Shown here: in pieces, positions 1 through 8,571 of the stretch | Layout of the letters: each line of letters opens with the position of its first letter | How positions within the stretch are numbered: the first letter of the stretch is position 1 | Assembly (NCBI GenBank): GCA_016987375.1 | Contig: PJRA01000018.1 | Coordinates: 32,364 to 49,177, forward strand | Source: Brachionus koreanus | Taxonomy: Eukaryota; Rotifera; Eurotatoria; Ploima; Brachionidae | Reading direction: 5' to 3' | DNA length: 16,814 nucleotides | The notes under the pieces: model-generated | The model's input: only the letters and a program-made list of their open reading frames with translations | Database searches by the model: none | Told to the model about the DNA's origin: nothing | Made by a program: the position numbers and the translations under genes

Positions 1-2
1 TA

Positions 3-140
3 CTAACGTCGATTGTCACAGCAATTTCGACCAACCAGTTCAAAAACAGATTGGACAATGTCGGTAGAAGCAAAAAAAAACGAAAAGTCTATTATTGCTT
101 TGTCAGTTCAGTTAAACTAAACTTGACCGTAGAAATTTAA
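3..140 (+). pseudogene. LINE ORF2 C-terminal remnant (window-edge fragment)
   Basis: A frame open from base 3 reads 45 codons to TAA at 138-140 and includes VTAISTNQFKNRLDN. The N-x-FKNRLD motif is a common C-terminal signature of jockey/CR1-type non-LTR retrotransposon polyproteins. The 5' part lies outside the window. The identification rests on one short motif, so it is tentative. Confidence 0.45.
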
Positions 141-213
141 CTATTATTAATTATCAATTTGGAAAAAGAGTGTAGAAAAATAATCAGTTACTGAATCGAA
201 TTGTTTTTTCTTA

Positions 214-411
214 AAAATAAAATAAAAAAAAAGAAATGGCTAAATCCATTGAAGTAAAATTAAAGAAAATTAAAAACGAACTAGCTTTTTTTGAACTAGC
301 TAGAGGTTAGTCAAATTTAAATATAAAGAAAAAGGAATTAAAGTAGCAATTAGACAATGAAATATGATTTTTGACACATCTTGATTCAAAGCCTTCTTTA
401 TATTCTTCCAC
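214..411 (-). repeat. Direct repeat copy 1 of a LINE 3' segment (198 bp)
   Basis: By eye it is identical to 449-645 except for one extra A in a homopolymer (nine A at 224-232 against eight at 459-466). It covers the LINE C-terminal codons and 3' UTR but lacks the terminal GAAGGAGC tail. Confidence 0.9.
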
Positions 412-448
412 ATTTATTTTTTTATCTGTATCGAGCTAATGCTCCTTC
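412..448 (-). repeat. LINE 3' terminal tail (37 bp) between the direct repeats
   Basis: The reverse complement matches the tail of the plus-strand LINE starting at 6653 at about 34 of 37 positions. It ends in an A-rich ATAAA-type run typical of non-LTR 3' ends. Confidence 0.8.
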
Positions 449-645
449 AAAATAAAATAAAAAAAAGAAATGGCTAAATCCATTGAAGTAAAATTAAAGA
501 AAATTAAAAACGAACTAGCTTTTTTTGAACTAGCTAGAGGTTAGTCAAATTTAAATATAAAGAAAAAGGAATTAAAGTAGCAATTAGACAATGAAATATG
601 ATTTTTGACACATCTTGATTCAAAGCCTTCTTTATATTCTTCCAC
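449..645 (-). repeat. Direct repeat copy 2 of a LINE 3' segment (197 bp)
   Basis: Same sequence as 214-411. On the minus strand this copy is followed directly by the 37-bp tail at 448-412, so it is the one in its natural LINE context; copy 1 follows the tail. Confidence 0.9.
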
Positions 646-905
646 TTATCCCTTAATCAACTCAAAAAGTCGATTTGATACTGTTAGCAGTTTAAGTTTG
701 TTAAAGACCTCGTGATTTATTATGTTAAAAGAAAAAAGAGAGTATTTATTTTTATTAAAAAGAAATGGGCTAATTACTGAACCTCATGGTACTCCTGCTT
801 TTATTTTATATTGGTTACTTAAGTGTCCTTTTACATTTACCATAAAAGATTAGATATGTCAAAATATAAACAGCAGACCTTTAAAATTTGGTGTCATTTT
901 TTTTT

Positions 906-2135
906 CATTAGAATATTTGCCTAAAATTAATAATTTTAAACTAAATTAAAATTTTAATAAATTTTGATGTTTATTATATTTTTTAGACTTTTCATTCTGT
1001 TCTTTCTTAAAGTAAGATTTTTAATAAGTGAAAATAATCAATTCCAAAGCGTATGAATTTATTTTCTATGTTTAAAGGAAATAATCAATTGCCGATGAAA
1101 CCATTTAGTTTATAGATGCAAACGTTTGTCGCAAGTTAAATTAAAAGCAATATCCGCTTTTAAAATCTAGAAAAAAAATAGAAAAAAATGCACCTTAGAC
1201 CATGAATTTTTGCTAGGAAATAATTTTAGAAATCGAAAAAAATTAATCATGCTAAAAGGTTGCAGTTGTGACAATTATTGTATTACATACAGTTGAAAAT
1301 ATTTTAAATTGTCTTGAGTGGGTTTTTAATCTATCGGTGTTAAAATATCACATATTATAAATAAAATAAATTTTTAATTTATTTTTTCTTCGGGGACGGG
1401 ATAGATTTTTCTTACGTGCTGAATTAAATTTGGGAATTTAAAGCAATCATGAGCCTAATTGAAGGGATTTTTTTAATTTATTGATTTTTGCCATAAACTT
1501 TAATTCATTTTATTGTATGACAAGAAAAGTAATTTTTTTAATGCTAACTTTAAATTAGAAAAATATGGCTTCCTATAGGTGTTTTCCTCTTAGTTAATGT
1601 TTTAAATAAATGAACAAGCATTTTAGCATAGAAGAGCCACCCCAACGATTTAATTGAAGCCCATGCTGTTTGGTTAATGACGGATTTAGAAAATCCTTTT
1701 AACGTAAATGCTTAAAATCTTTTTTAATTTAAAATAATAAAAATGATTAAGTCTAGTTTATTAGCTAAATTATTTTTAATTATTTTATTTAAATTTAAAT
1801 CATTTATTTTAATTATGTTTAATGTTGCCAATGAAAAATATTAATATTTTTTTGGATACCTTCTAGCACGAAATTTTTCTAAAATTTCTATCAAAAAAAA
1901 TTTATTTTATAAGATGAATAATACAATAATTATAACAATTATTTAAAAGAAATATATACACATTTTTTTATTCCGGATCATGACAAAATTGAGCACTAAA
2001 ATAACTAATGTTTTAGGAGAAATTTTTTTTGTAATTAAAAGATTAAATTGACTTGAATCTAAAAAAATTGATTTCGTTTATTTTCAAATTTGAGTAATAA
2101 ATCATTTTTAAAAATTCTAGTTGAATTTTTTTTAG
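906..2135. other. AT-rich intergenic region upstream of the prohormone gene
   Basis: No convincing exon or RNA gene. A less AT-rich patch at about 1622-1695 has no clear reading frame. The promoter of the prohormone gene must lie here or further upstream, but I cannot point to a specific element. Confidence 0.5.
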
Positions 2136-2151
2136 AAAAAGCTGACTAAAA
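2136..2151 (+). promoter_or_regulatory. 5' UTR stub behind a 3' splice-acceptor-like site
   Basis: A pyrimidine-rich TTGAATTTTTTTTAG ends at 2135, only 16 bp before the ATG. It could be the acceptor of a 5'-UTR intron or a spliced-leader trans-splice site. The tract resembles the acceptors used elsewhere in this window. No upstream donor or TATA box could be assigned. Confidence 0.35.
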
Positions 2152-2392
2152 ATGAAGATAGTTTTTATTCTAATTTGTTTTTTTTTGTCAAATATGATTG
2201 ATGCCAAATTAACTTTTCCCATGGTGTATAGATGGAGCAAGAGAACAGACAGCATGAACGGGTGTACTGATCCGACTGAGCCGTTTCAGTGTCCCGGTTC
2301 TAATATATGCATTTCGTTGCAGTTTATTTGTGACGGTCATCCTGGTGATTGTCCGGATGATTATGATGAAGACCAAGGTCTATGTGTAGCCG
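2152..2392 (+). CDS. Exon 1 of the prohormone-4-like gene
   Basis: This exon carries the start codon, the signal peptide, the candidate peptide with its KR site and the whole LDLa module. It is the first ATG after an acceptor-like TTTTTTTTAG ending at 2135, and the hydrophobic leader begins right at it. It ends in phase 1 (after GCC G) at donor GTGTGT, position 2393. Confidence 0.87.
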
Positions 2393-5300
2393 GTGTGTTA
2401 TTAAATTTAAGTCAGACAAATTTTTTTCTAGTCAAAATTTTTTTTAAGCTCGTCGTCCTCCAAAAGACACAATCCGCAGACTCTTGTCAGCCCAATACTC
2501 CAACTTTGGACCCAAATTCATTGAATATCTATTTGGCAGCAAAGCTCTTCAGTTGTTCTCAGCTCTACCACCAATAAAAGCTATTGACATAATTACTATT
2601 GCTTTGTCAGGTAAAGTGCTTTTTGCTTTTTTTCTTATTAATCTAAAAGCAAACAATTAAATTAGTCTGGCAGCACATTTTAAAGCTAATTGCTTTATTT
2701 TAATTGTAATTTTAATTTCTTGTTTTTTTTGCTTTTTAAGATTTAATTGATTGATTGATTAAAATTGCAAAAAAAAATTCTTAACAGTATTTAATGGCTT
2801 TTAAAAATTTAAGAAAAATGGATTGCTTATAGAGCTTAATTAAATAGACAGAAAACTCAATACAATGTGCCGGTCGTTCTTTCTTGAGTCAGAAATTCTA
2901 TATATTTTTCCTTTTAAAAAGTAATTAAAATATAATATAAGTTAATAAAAATAAATGAATGACTGGGAAACCAAAAAAAAACATATATGGCTCCAAAAAA
3001 TTTTATTTTAAAAAGAAAAGAATATTTATAAAAAAGGAAAAAGAATTAATTAATTTAAAAAAATTAAATTTTTCATCAATTTTAGCACTACTATGTACTG
3101 ACAATTTTAATTTCATGAAGCATATTTTCTAGTGTTTGGTACCGAAAGTTGCGGCCATTAAAAAATGGTGTTGCCGTTTTGATGACCTTCTATAAAAGCA
3201 AAACCTTAAAAATATTTAAAAATTAAAAAGTTAAACCAGTCACAGAAAAAACTTTGATTAATCGATTAAAATTGAAAGATGAGAACCGTTTTATCTTTAG
3301 TTTGCCATGAAAACATTATTTTATTATAAAAAAAAATTTATACTTTAAATAATTTTCAGGATTAAAATTAGTAGACAGTCTAAAAAAGAGGCAAGATAAA
3401 ATTTTTGATCAAATTTTGATTATTGTGTAAATATGGTCAAAAAAATTTAAATTCGTAATTAAACTTAAATGCATTTTTAGAAATTTCAATCATTTTTCAA
3501 AAATTTAAAATAAAGCTTTGAGATTTTACAAAAATGGAAATATCTGTGATGATATTTAATTGCGCATTTAAAATATTTTGATCATATTTGAAAAATGAAA
3601 TTTGAGAAAAAAATTTACTTTGCCCTTAAAGAAAATTTTTACAATTAGAAAGAGTTTTTGCTTTAATTCTTTTTTACTATAATCCTCAAGTTATCATTTT
3701 TAAAATTACAGAATATAATAGTCCTATTACTGGTTTTTAATTAAATTAAAATCAAAGAAAACAGCTAGTAATTCTATTCTAATGATATCGTGATAAAGGA
3801 ACAATCTTGTCGCAGCTCCTTGAGAATTGTACACAAGACCATTTAGTTCTTCTAATTTTGTTTGTTTAAATAACTGTTTGAAAAACTGAATTTTTTCATG
3901 ATAAATTAATGATAAAAATGAGGGATTGTCTGTTTTACACAATCAATTATATAAAATATTTAGTAATCTTTCCATTAAAAAAATTTTTCAAATTGTCAAT
4001 AAAATATAACGATCAATTTATAGTGGTTAATGGTATTAATCCAAAAAAGTTCATTTATACTTGATGAAATAGGACTTGCTAAAGCAAAGAATACTTTTGC
4101 TATACCAGCTAAAGCAAGGAAATAAAAATCAAATATGTAGTAAAAGCAACACTGATGTACGAGAGTGAATGTTTGGGAATGTGTGAATCTGACAAAATAA
4201 GTCTGAACACCTTCCATACTGAAAGCCTGGGGAAGATTCAATGGATACACTGACTTGAGACATCGTCGAACGCTGACCTGTGTATAAGAACAAAAAAAAT
4301 ATGAAAGATCCATGAAGACACATTTTACTTGACTGAAAAAATACATGAGTTCTCATCGTGGTTAGTCACTATTCTTATTTGATTGATTAATACATATTTA
4401 ATGGTTAACAGTTTAATTTTTATTTTTATTCCTACGAAAAAATAAAATGAACTAGAGAATTTACCCATGATAAACGATCAATTCAATTTTTAAACTTAGC
4501 TAATAATGGCGATTCATAAAAATTTCTTTTTTTTTAAAAGATTGATAAGTTAATTATTATAAATTTTTAAATATGTTCTATCACTACATTTTATCTTTTT
4601 TATAATTTTCAGTTTCAGAAAAAGTTTAATTTAGTTTTATCTAATTTTCAAGGAGACAGATAAATTAAATAATGATGAAAGATTTTTCTTAACATTTTTT
4701 ATAAATGTTGTCTATCATTTTTTAAAAATAATCAAAAGAAAATATTTAAATATATTTTGATTAACTTCATAAGTCTGTTTTTAAATAAATAAACTTTCAA
4801 GTTTTAAGTTTATTTTATAAGTCTTCAAATATTTTATCCACGTTTAATTATTTAGAACAATTGGCTATGTTATGCTACATATGCTACAATTTCTCTTGGC
4901 ATTAAATTTTGGTCACATAATTTGTCATGTAATTTTCTTTACCTTATTTTTATTATAATCTTTTGTCTTTATTTTTATAAAGATTTTTTTATCTTACATC
5001 GACTTGAAGGCCATACAACAATGCAGTCTAATTAATTAAATTATATTTAACTTAATTGTAACTTTTTAGCTCATTAAATTTAATCTCGCGGCAAAGAACT
5101 CACATTTTATCTTTTTTCTAAGATTTGTTCATATTTTATAAAAAAAATATCTAACTGGCGCGGGATAACTAGACCCTTCATTCTTAATAAGCGTGGGAGA
5201 ATTATTCCTTTTATGTTTAATTTTTTAGCTAACATTTTCACACATTTGAATTTTCAATAGTAAAAATGCTATAATAATAAGCATTTCTATATCGCATGCG

Positions 5301-7997
5301 GGTTGGAAAGAAGGTTTTAAACCATTCTGAACTTCCGAGGGTCACGTCCCTTAAATTATTATTTAGATAAAAAAAAATATTTTACATTAGTTAATTTTTT
5401 ATTTTTCACACTTGTGAAATTTTAATAGTAAGATAATGGCTTATTTAGATAGAAGCACTGCAGATAATCTATATTTTCTTATTCATAAAGTAGTAGAGTC
5501 TTTTAACAGAAAGAAAATTGTCTATGTTTTGACATTTCTAAAGATTTTGATAAAGTTTGACACGAAGGACTTATTTACAAGCTAATTAGAACTAATCTAC
5601 CCCCTTATCTTATTTATTGGATAAGATCGTTTATACATTTAAAATCTTTTAGAGTATATGTAAATGATCATTTAAGTGATCAATACAGCAGGAGTTCCAC
5701 AAGGGTCAGTAATTAGTCCATTTCTTATCAGTATTTTTAAAATGACATTCAAAAAGAAACAAAACAAACTGTCAATACTCTCTTCTTTTTGCAGATGATT
5801 TGGCTACTTTTTTTATTTTCAAAAAGTTAGGAAATCTTGAAAACACGATCAATAAGTACTAAAACGAAGTTGAAAAATGGCTTTTCAAATGGAAAATAAA
5901 AACTTCTATTGAAAAGTCATGATTCATGATCTTTGAGAAAAAAAACAAAAGTTAAAAACATTTTTGATCCTTGAATTAATGGTAACAATTTAAATAATGA
6001 GGAAAAAGTCAAATTCTTAGGCATTACACTAGACTCAAAACTTACATTTTGTCCAATGGTGGATGAATTAAAAGAACGCTATAATTCAAGGCTAAATATA
6101 ATAAAATCTCTTAAATAGGAAATGTGCTCTAAAACCAAAAACATTAGGCAATCTTTACAAATCTTTGATAAGATCAATCTTGGGCTATTATTTTCATTGT
6201 TTAAATTCATTCTCAGAAACTAACATCAAAAAAATACAAGTTATCAAAATTCAGCAGTTCGATCTATTCTGAAGCTGAAATATGATACCCCCTTCAATAT
6301 AATGCACCAAGAAGCCTTCAATAAACTTAAATTCCTAACAGTTTCAAATCAACTCTTTGAGTTGAGTGAGAGATATTTCAGGACAGGATTGAATCACTCT
6401 GTTCCACTAGTCGTCAGACTGGTGGAAGAATATAGAGAAGGTTTCGAAACAAGATTCATCGAATATCCTCCTCCATTGTATAATTGCTACCTAACAATTT
6501 CTACTTTTTTTCCTGAACTACCAAATATTTAAAAATGTCTAACCTCTAGATATTTCAACAGATCGTTTTCAAAAAATTGTTATTTATTTATTTTTTTTTA
6601 ATTTTTTTTCTTATCTAGCTTTATTTTTATTTTTTATATATATTTATATTTAGAAGGAGCATTAGCTCGATACGGATAAACAAATAAACAAATATTTCGT
6701 TGCTATTTAGAACTTAAGAATACTATTAAACAAGTGAATTTTTTGTTGAGCCATATTTAAAATTTGACGCTTTTCAAACTTAATTCCTGTTTTAACTATT
6801 AATTAATTTATCAGTAGTAAGAAAAACATGCAATGAATTTTTTGTTTACATGCGGCAGTTGAATAAAGAAAAAAAATTTTTCTTTGTAGAAAAAAAAATT
6901 AAATTGACCTAAAACTTGTTTGATCCATTGATTCAGAAGTACAAAAATTTATTGACTCAGTTATTCCATCTTTCATAGTTTTCTTTTATTTTCGCTTCCA
7001 AGTATTTCGCTAAATTCACTGAAGATCGATACAAAATTTATATCACACAAATTTAATTTTGCATTTTTTTTTCTAAAAATTTTCAAAAACATATTGCGGT
7101 TGCACACATACAGGGTTATTGTTCAGATTTAATTGATACAAATTTTGTATCAACAATTAACAGGATTTTGTGAAATTTAGAACAGAACAGTGTTAAAAAT
7201 TCTTATAACTTTTCTTTTAAAAGTCAAAAGTAAATTCTGTAAATGCAACATGGTGCAACATTCAAAGTTGCGCTTTTCAGAAATAATTAAAAGCGCTCAG
7301 ATTGTAGGCATTAATTTTTGTTCTATTTTTCTATTTTGTACCAAAATTTCACAAAACCATTTACAGAACGAATTTTAAACCTTTAGTAAAAAATTAATCA
7401 AACATTTTCATTATGATCTTAATTTAAAATTTATGAAACACATTAAAAATGCACAAACATTCAACTAATAAAGCTAATTCGATCAAAAAGCAAGTTTTGA
7501 AATTGTGAAAGAACAATCAAAGTGCAACTTAATTCCACTTAAAATACTTGAAAAATATATCATTAAATAGAGAATTTTGCGCTCTTTAAAATATATATAG
7601 ATATAGTAACTTTTGAATGAAAATTCATCTCAAAAATTTCATAAACCTAAACCACTGTTTTCAAAAACTATTAAACTTCAAGACCTTCTAGTGCTGTCGT
7701 TTTGCTACGCGCAAAATGTCAAAAGTTTAAATTAGCTTTTTTTTTTGACAAATTAATTAATTTAAATCTTAACAAATATTTTTTTCCTATTTAGTATCGC
7801 CAACAATTGATGAATTTGCTAAAGTAATGGAAATGACTGGGGACGAAAGAAATCGTTTGGCAAATAGCTTGGAATCACTGCATACTGGCCAGGTATCCAA
7901 ATTGCCAGCTTATATAGTTAATTCTGCCAGCGAAGGTCTCGGCACACTGACAAATCAATTGATAAAGACAAATTTTCTAAAAACAGAATATAATTAA
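2152..7997 (+). CDS. Prohormone-4 / IDLSRF-like secreted precursor with LDLa domain (3 exons)
   Basis: The CDS is join(2152..2392, 2449..2610, 7795..7997), giving 201 residues. Residues 1-18 form a hydrophobic signal peptide (probable cleavage IDA/K). A short peptide, KLTFPMVYRWS, follows and ends at the dibasic site K30-R31; there is no Gly before it, so amidation is not expected. Residues 38-78 are one LDLa module with all six cysteines (C38, C47, C53, C60, C67, C78) and the acidic calcium cluster DCPDDYDE. A second dibasic pair, R82-R83, follows, then a helical C-terminal region with FIEYLFGSKA and IALSVSPTIDEF. From family knowledge, insect prohormone-4 precursors share this order and length: signal peptide, IDLSRF-type peptide, KR, LDLa, a basic-RPP junction and the C-terminal block. 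The product is inferred to be secreted and processed by prohormone convertases. Both introns are phase 1, so exon 2 (162 nt) is symmetric. A plain LDLa-bearing secreted protein is the alternative, but the C-terminal block argues for prohormone-4. Confidence 0.85.
2449..2610 (+). CDS. Exon 2 of the prohormone-4-like gene
   Basis: Intron 1 (2393-2448) is 56 bp and ends in TTTTTTTTAAG. This acceptor gives GCT (Ala) across the junction and opens the frame reading A-RRPPKDTIRRLL, matching the basic-RPP junction of the family. An upstream TTTTTCTAG at 2431 would put exon 2 in the wrong frame. The exon ends in phase 1 at donor GTAAAG (2611). Confidence 0.87.
3727..3942 (-). pseudogene. Unidentified coding-like fragment
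   Basis: The minus strand is open for 71 codons in very AT-rich surroundings and reads like protein, e.g. LEELNGLVYNSQGAATRLFL. The central part is noticeably less AT-rich than its flanks. It lies inside the long intron among LINE relics, so a transposon origin is the likeliest explanation. I do not recognise the family. Confidence 0.3.
4058..4310 (+). mobile_element. LINE reverse transcriptase C-terminal relic (second type)
   Basis: In plus-strand frames, 4065-4130 reads IGLAKAKNTFAIPAKARK. From about 4139 it reads VKATLMYESECLGMCESD, then LNTFHTESLGKIQWIH, a stop, and LETSSNADLC. This follows the LINE pattern ATLLYGSECW...SD...L..FHTxSLRRI...W....SNxxL that lies downstream of the RT catalytic core. 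In-frame stops mean it is inactive. This block explains the island of higher GC at about 4140-4290. Confidence 0.65.
5295..5380 (+). repeat. Short dispersed repeat with 3' hairpin, copy A
   Basis: It begins CATGCGG, continues GAAAGAAGG and CCATTCTGAACT, then a hairpin AGGG-TCACGT-CCCT (5338-5351) and an A-rich tail. A diverged copy lies at 13895-13978. The form suggests the 3' end of a LINE or of a SINE using its machinery. Confidence 0.55.
5436..6692 (+). mobile_element. Decayed, 5'-truncated LINE within intron 2, plus strand
   Basis: The relic starts inside the RT domain with RSTADNLYFLIHKVVESFN. It continues through DISKDFDKV, a stop where Trp is expected, and HEGLIYKL; then AGVPQGSVISP (about 5691) and LLFADDLATFF, which is the catalytic YADD motif as FADD. 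After several frameshifts the C-terminal part is open again at 6302-6532 and reads FNKLKFLTVSNQLFELSE. The 3' end has GAAGGAGC at 6653-6660 and an (AAAC/AAAT)n tail to about 6692. It lies in the same sense as the host gene, and its tail contains AATAAA. At least one missing base and several stops make it inactive. It is the same family as the minus-strand relic at 214-905. Confidence 0.85.
7133..7153. repeat. Perfect 9-bp-stem hairpin
   Basis: TTGATACAA, loop ATT, TTGTATCAA. It lies 5' of a looser inverted pair, TTTTGTGAAATTT (about 7165) against AAATTTCACAAAA (about 7345). Confidence 0.5.
7270..7296. repeat. GC-containing 8-bp-stem hairpin
   Basis: GCGCTTTT at 7270-7277 pairs perfectly with AAAAGCGC at 7289-7296 across an 11-base loop. 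GCGC on both arms is rare in this AT-rich DNA. Confidence 0.5.
7795..7997 (+). CDS. Exon 3 (terminal) of the prohormone-4-like gene
   Basis: The acceptor TTTTTTCCTATTTAG ends at 7794. Joining to exon 2 makes GTA (Val) and continues SPTIDEFAKVMEMTGDE, which fits the C-terminal block of prohormone-4 right after IALS. The stop TAA lies at 7995-7997. The exon is clearly less AT-rich than the flanking intron. Confidence 0.85.
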
Positions 7998-8108
7998 ATA
8001 AACAAATAATTTTTATTTTAATCTCAACTAGAATTTATTGTACACATTTAATAGATGTTTTAAATAAATTATTTATGGAATAATACAAAATAAAAAATCC
8101 TATTTATT
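7997..8108. terminator. Shared convergent 3' end with poly(A) signals on both strands
   Basis: On the + strand AATAAA occurs at 7997-8002 (overlapping the prohormone stop codon), 8063-8068 and 8089-8094. On the - strand AATAAA (seen as TTTATT on +) occurs at 8103-8108, 8034-8039 and 8012-8017. With only 112 bp between stop codons, the two 3' UTRs are very short or overlap. In such AT-rich DNA each hexamer is weak evidence by itself. Confidence 0.5.
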
Positions 8109-8109
8109 T

Positions 8110-8571
8110 TTATTGCAATAAATGTTCACCACTTTGGTTTAAATCCGAATCTTTTCTAATACTGTTGTGTCTTGAGGCAACATTTGAATTAATCTCAGTG
8201 GTTGGCAGCGACAAGTCGTTTCTGTTGAAGGTAATGCTGGTGGTCAAGTCTCGAATGCTGAGTGTTTTTAAACGTGATTTGAGGCTTAATTTGAGCAATT
8301 GTTTCACTTCGTTATTGAAGAAACAGAGCAATAGTGATACAAAGACGCCTTGAAGGTTTTCTATGAGCTTATTGAACAGATTGTAGAGTCGGGAAAACGG
8401 GGACGATTCACATAAAATCACTGGACTCATAAAAAAATGCAGTCCGAACAAAGGAACAAGAATTAATGTTGCTTTAAATGTTTTTTTCAGCTGAGTAATC
8501 TCGTTTGTTTTTGAAGTTCTAAGAGCTTTGTACAAAAGACGAATAATTACTATCAAAAATACCATGTTTAA
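8110..8571 (-). CDS. GPCR exon 4: TM5 to C-terminal tail
   Basis: The 53-bp intron 8624-8572 ends in TTTATTTAAG, and the exon opens LNMVFLIVIIRLLYKAL, completing TM5. It holds TM6 (FKATLILVPLFGL), TM7 (LQGVFVSLLLCFFNNEV) and a cytoplasmic tail of about 65 residues rich in Ser, Thr and Arg, a plausible phosphorylation and arrestin region. The stop TAA is at 8112-8110. Confidence 0.88.
   Translation of the reverse strand, partial: LNMVFLIVIIRLLYKALRTSKTNEITQLKKTFKATLILVPLFGLHFFMSPVILCESSPFSRLYNLFNKLIENLQGVFVSLLLCFFNNEVKQLLKLSLKSRLKTLSIRDLTTSITFNRNDLSLPTTEINSNVASRHNSIRKDSDLNQSGEHLLQ

Larger units (their letters stand above)
214..905 (-). mobile_element. Decayed LINE (non-LTR retrotransposon) fragment, minus strand
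   Basis: On the minus strand from about 905 downward, conceptual translation gives VNVKGHLSNQYKIKAGVP, then a stop in place of Gln and GSVISPFLF. This is the reverse transcriptase block before the catalytic YADD. It is followed by NHEVFNKLKLLTVSNRLFEL and VEEYKEGFES, matching the C-terminal part of the LINE at 5436-6692. The YADD region and about 500 bp around it are deleted. The 3' tail GAAGGAGCATTAGCTCGATA (complement of 448-429) is also shared. Stops and deletions make it dead. Its 3' end is duplicated (see 214-411 and 449-645). Confidence 0.75.
2611..7794 (+). other. Intron 2 of the prohormone-4-like gene (5184 bp)
   Basis: It runs from GTAAAG to CCTATTTAG and is about 90 times longer than intron 1. 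Two LINE relics (4058-4310 and 5436-6692), a short repeat copy (5295-5380) and hairpins near 7133 and 7270 account for part of it. The rest (2611-3720, 4311-5290 and most of 6693-7794) is AT-rich sequence in which I see no gene. Confidence 0.8.
6693..7794 (+). other. 3' part of prohormone intron 2
   Basis: No gene is seen. A short open frame at 7190-7378 does not resemble protein. Two compact hairpins are listed separately. Confidence 0.5.

Noticed and set aside
236..310. Plus-strand 24-codon ORF (MAKSIEVKLKKIKNELAFFE...) present in both direct repeats
   Set aside because: It is the antisense of the LINE 3' UTR; the minus strand of the same repeat aligns with the 3' end of the LINE at 5436-6692.
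412..448. Extremely truncated LINE insertion flanked by 197-bp target-site duplications
   Set aside because: The flanking repeats are themselves LINE 3' sequence in the same orientation, so they are not duplicated target DNA.
760..860. Plus-strand frame reading NGLITEPHGTPAFILYWLLK
   Set aside because: This is the antisense shadow of the RT motif AGVP(Q)GSVISP; the coding strand is the minus strand.
2043..2255. Minus-strand 70-codon ORF
   Set aside because: It overlaps prohormone exon 1 on the opposite strand and has only Phe/Ile/Lys/Asn-rich chance composition.
3996..4356. Two overlapping minus-strand ORFs of 116 and 75 codons
   Set aside because: They overlap in different frames and resemble no protein; the plus strand of the same block reads as a LINE RT C-terminal relic.
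8165..8353. Plus-strand 62-codon ORF
   Set aside because: Antisense shadow of the GPCR last exon.
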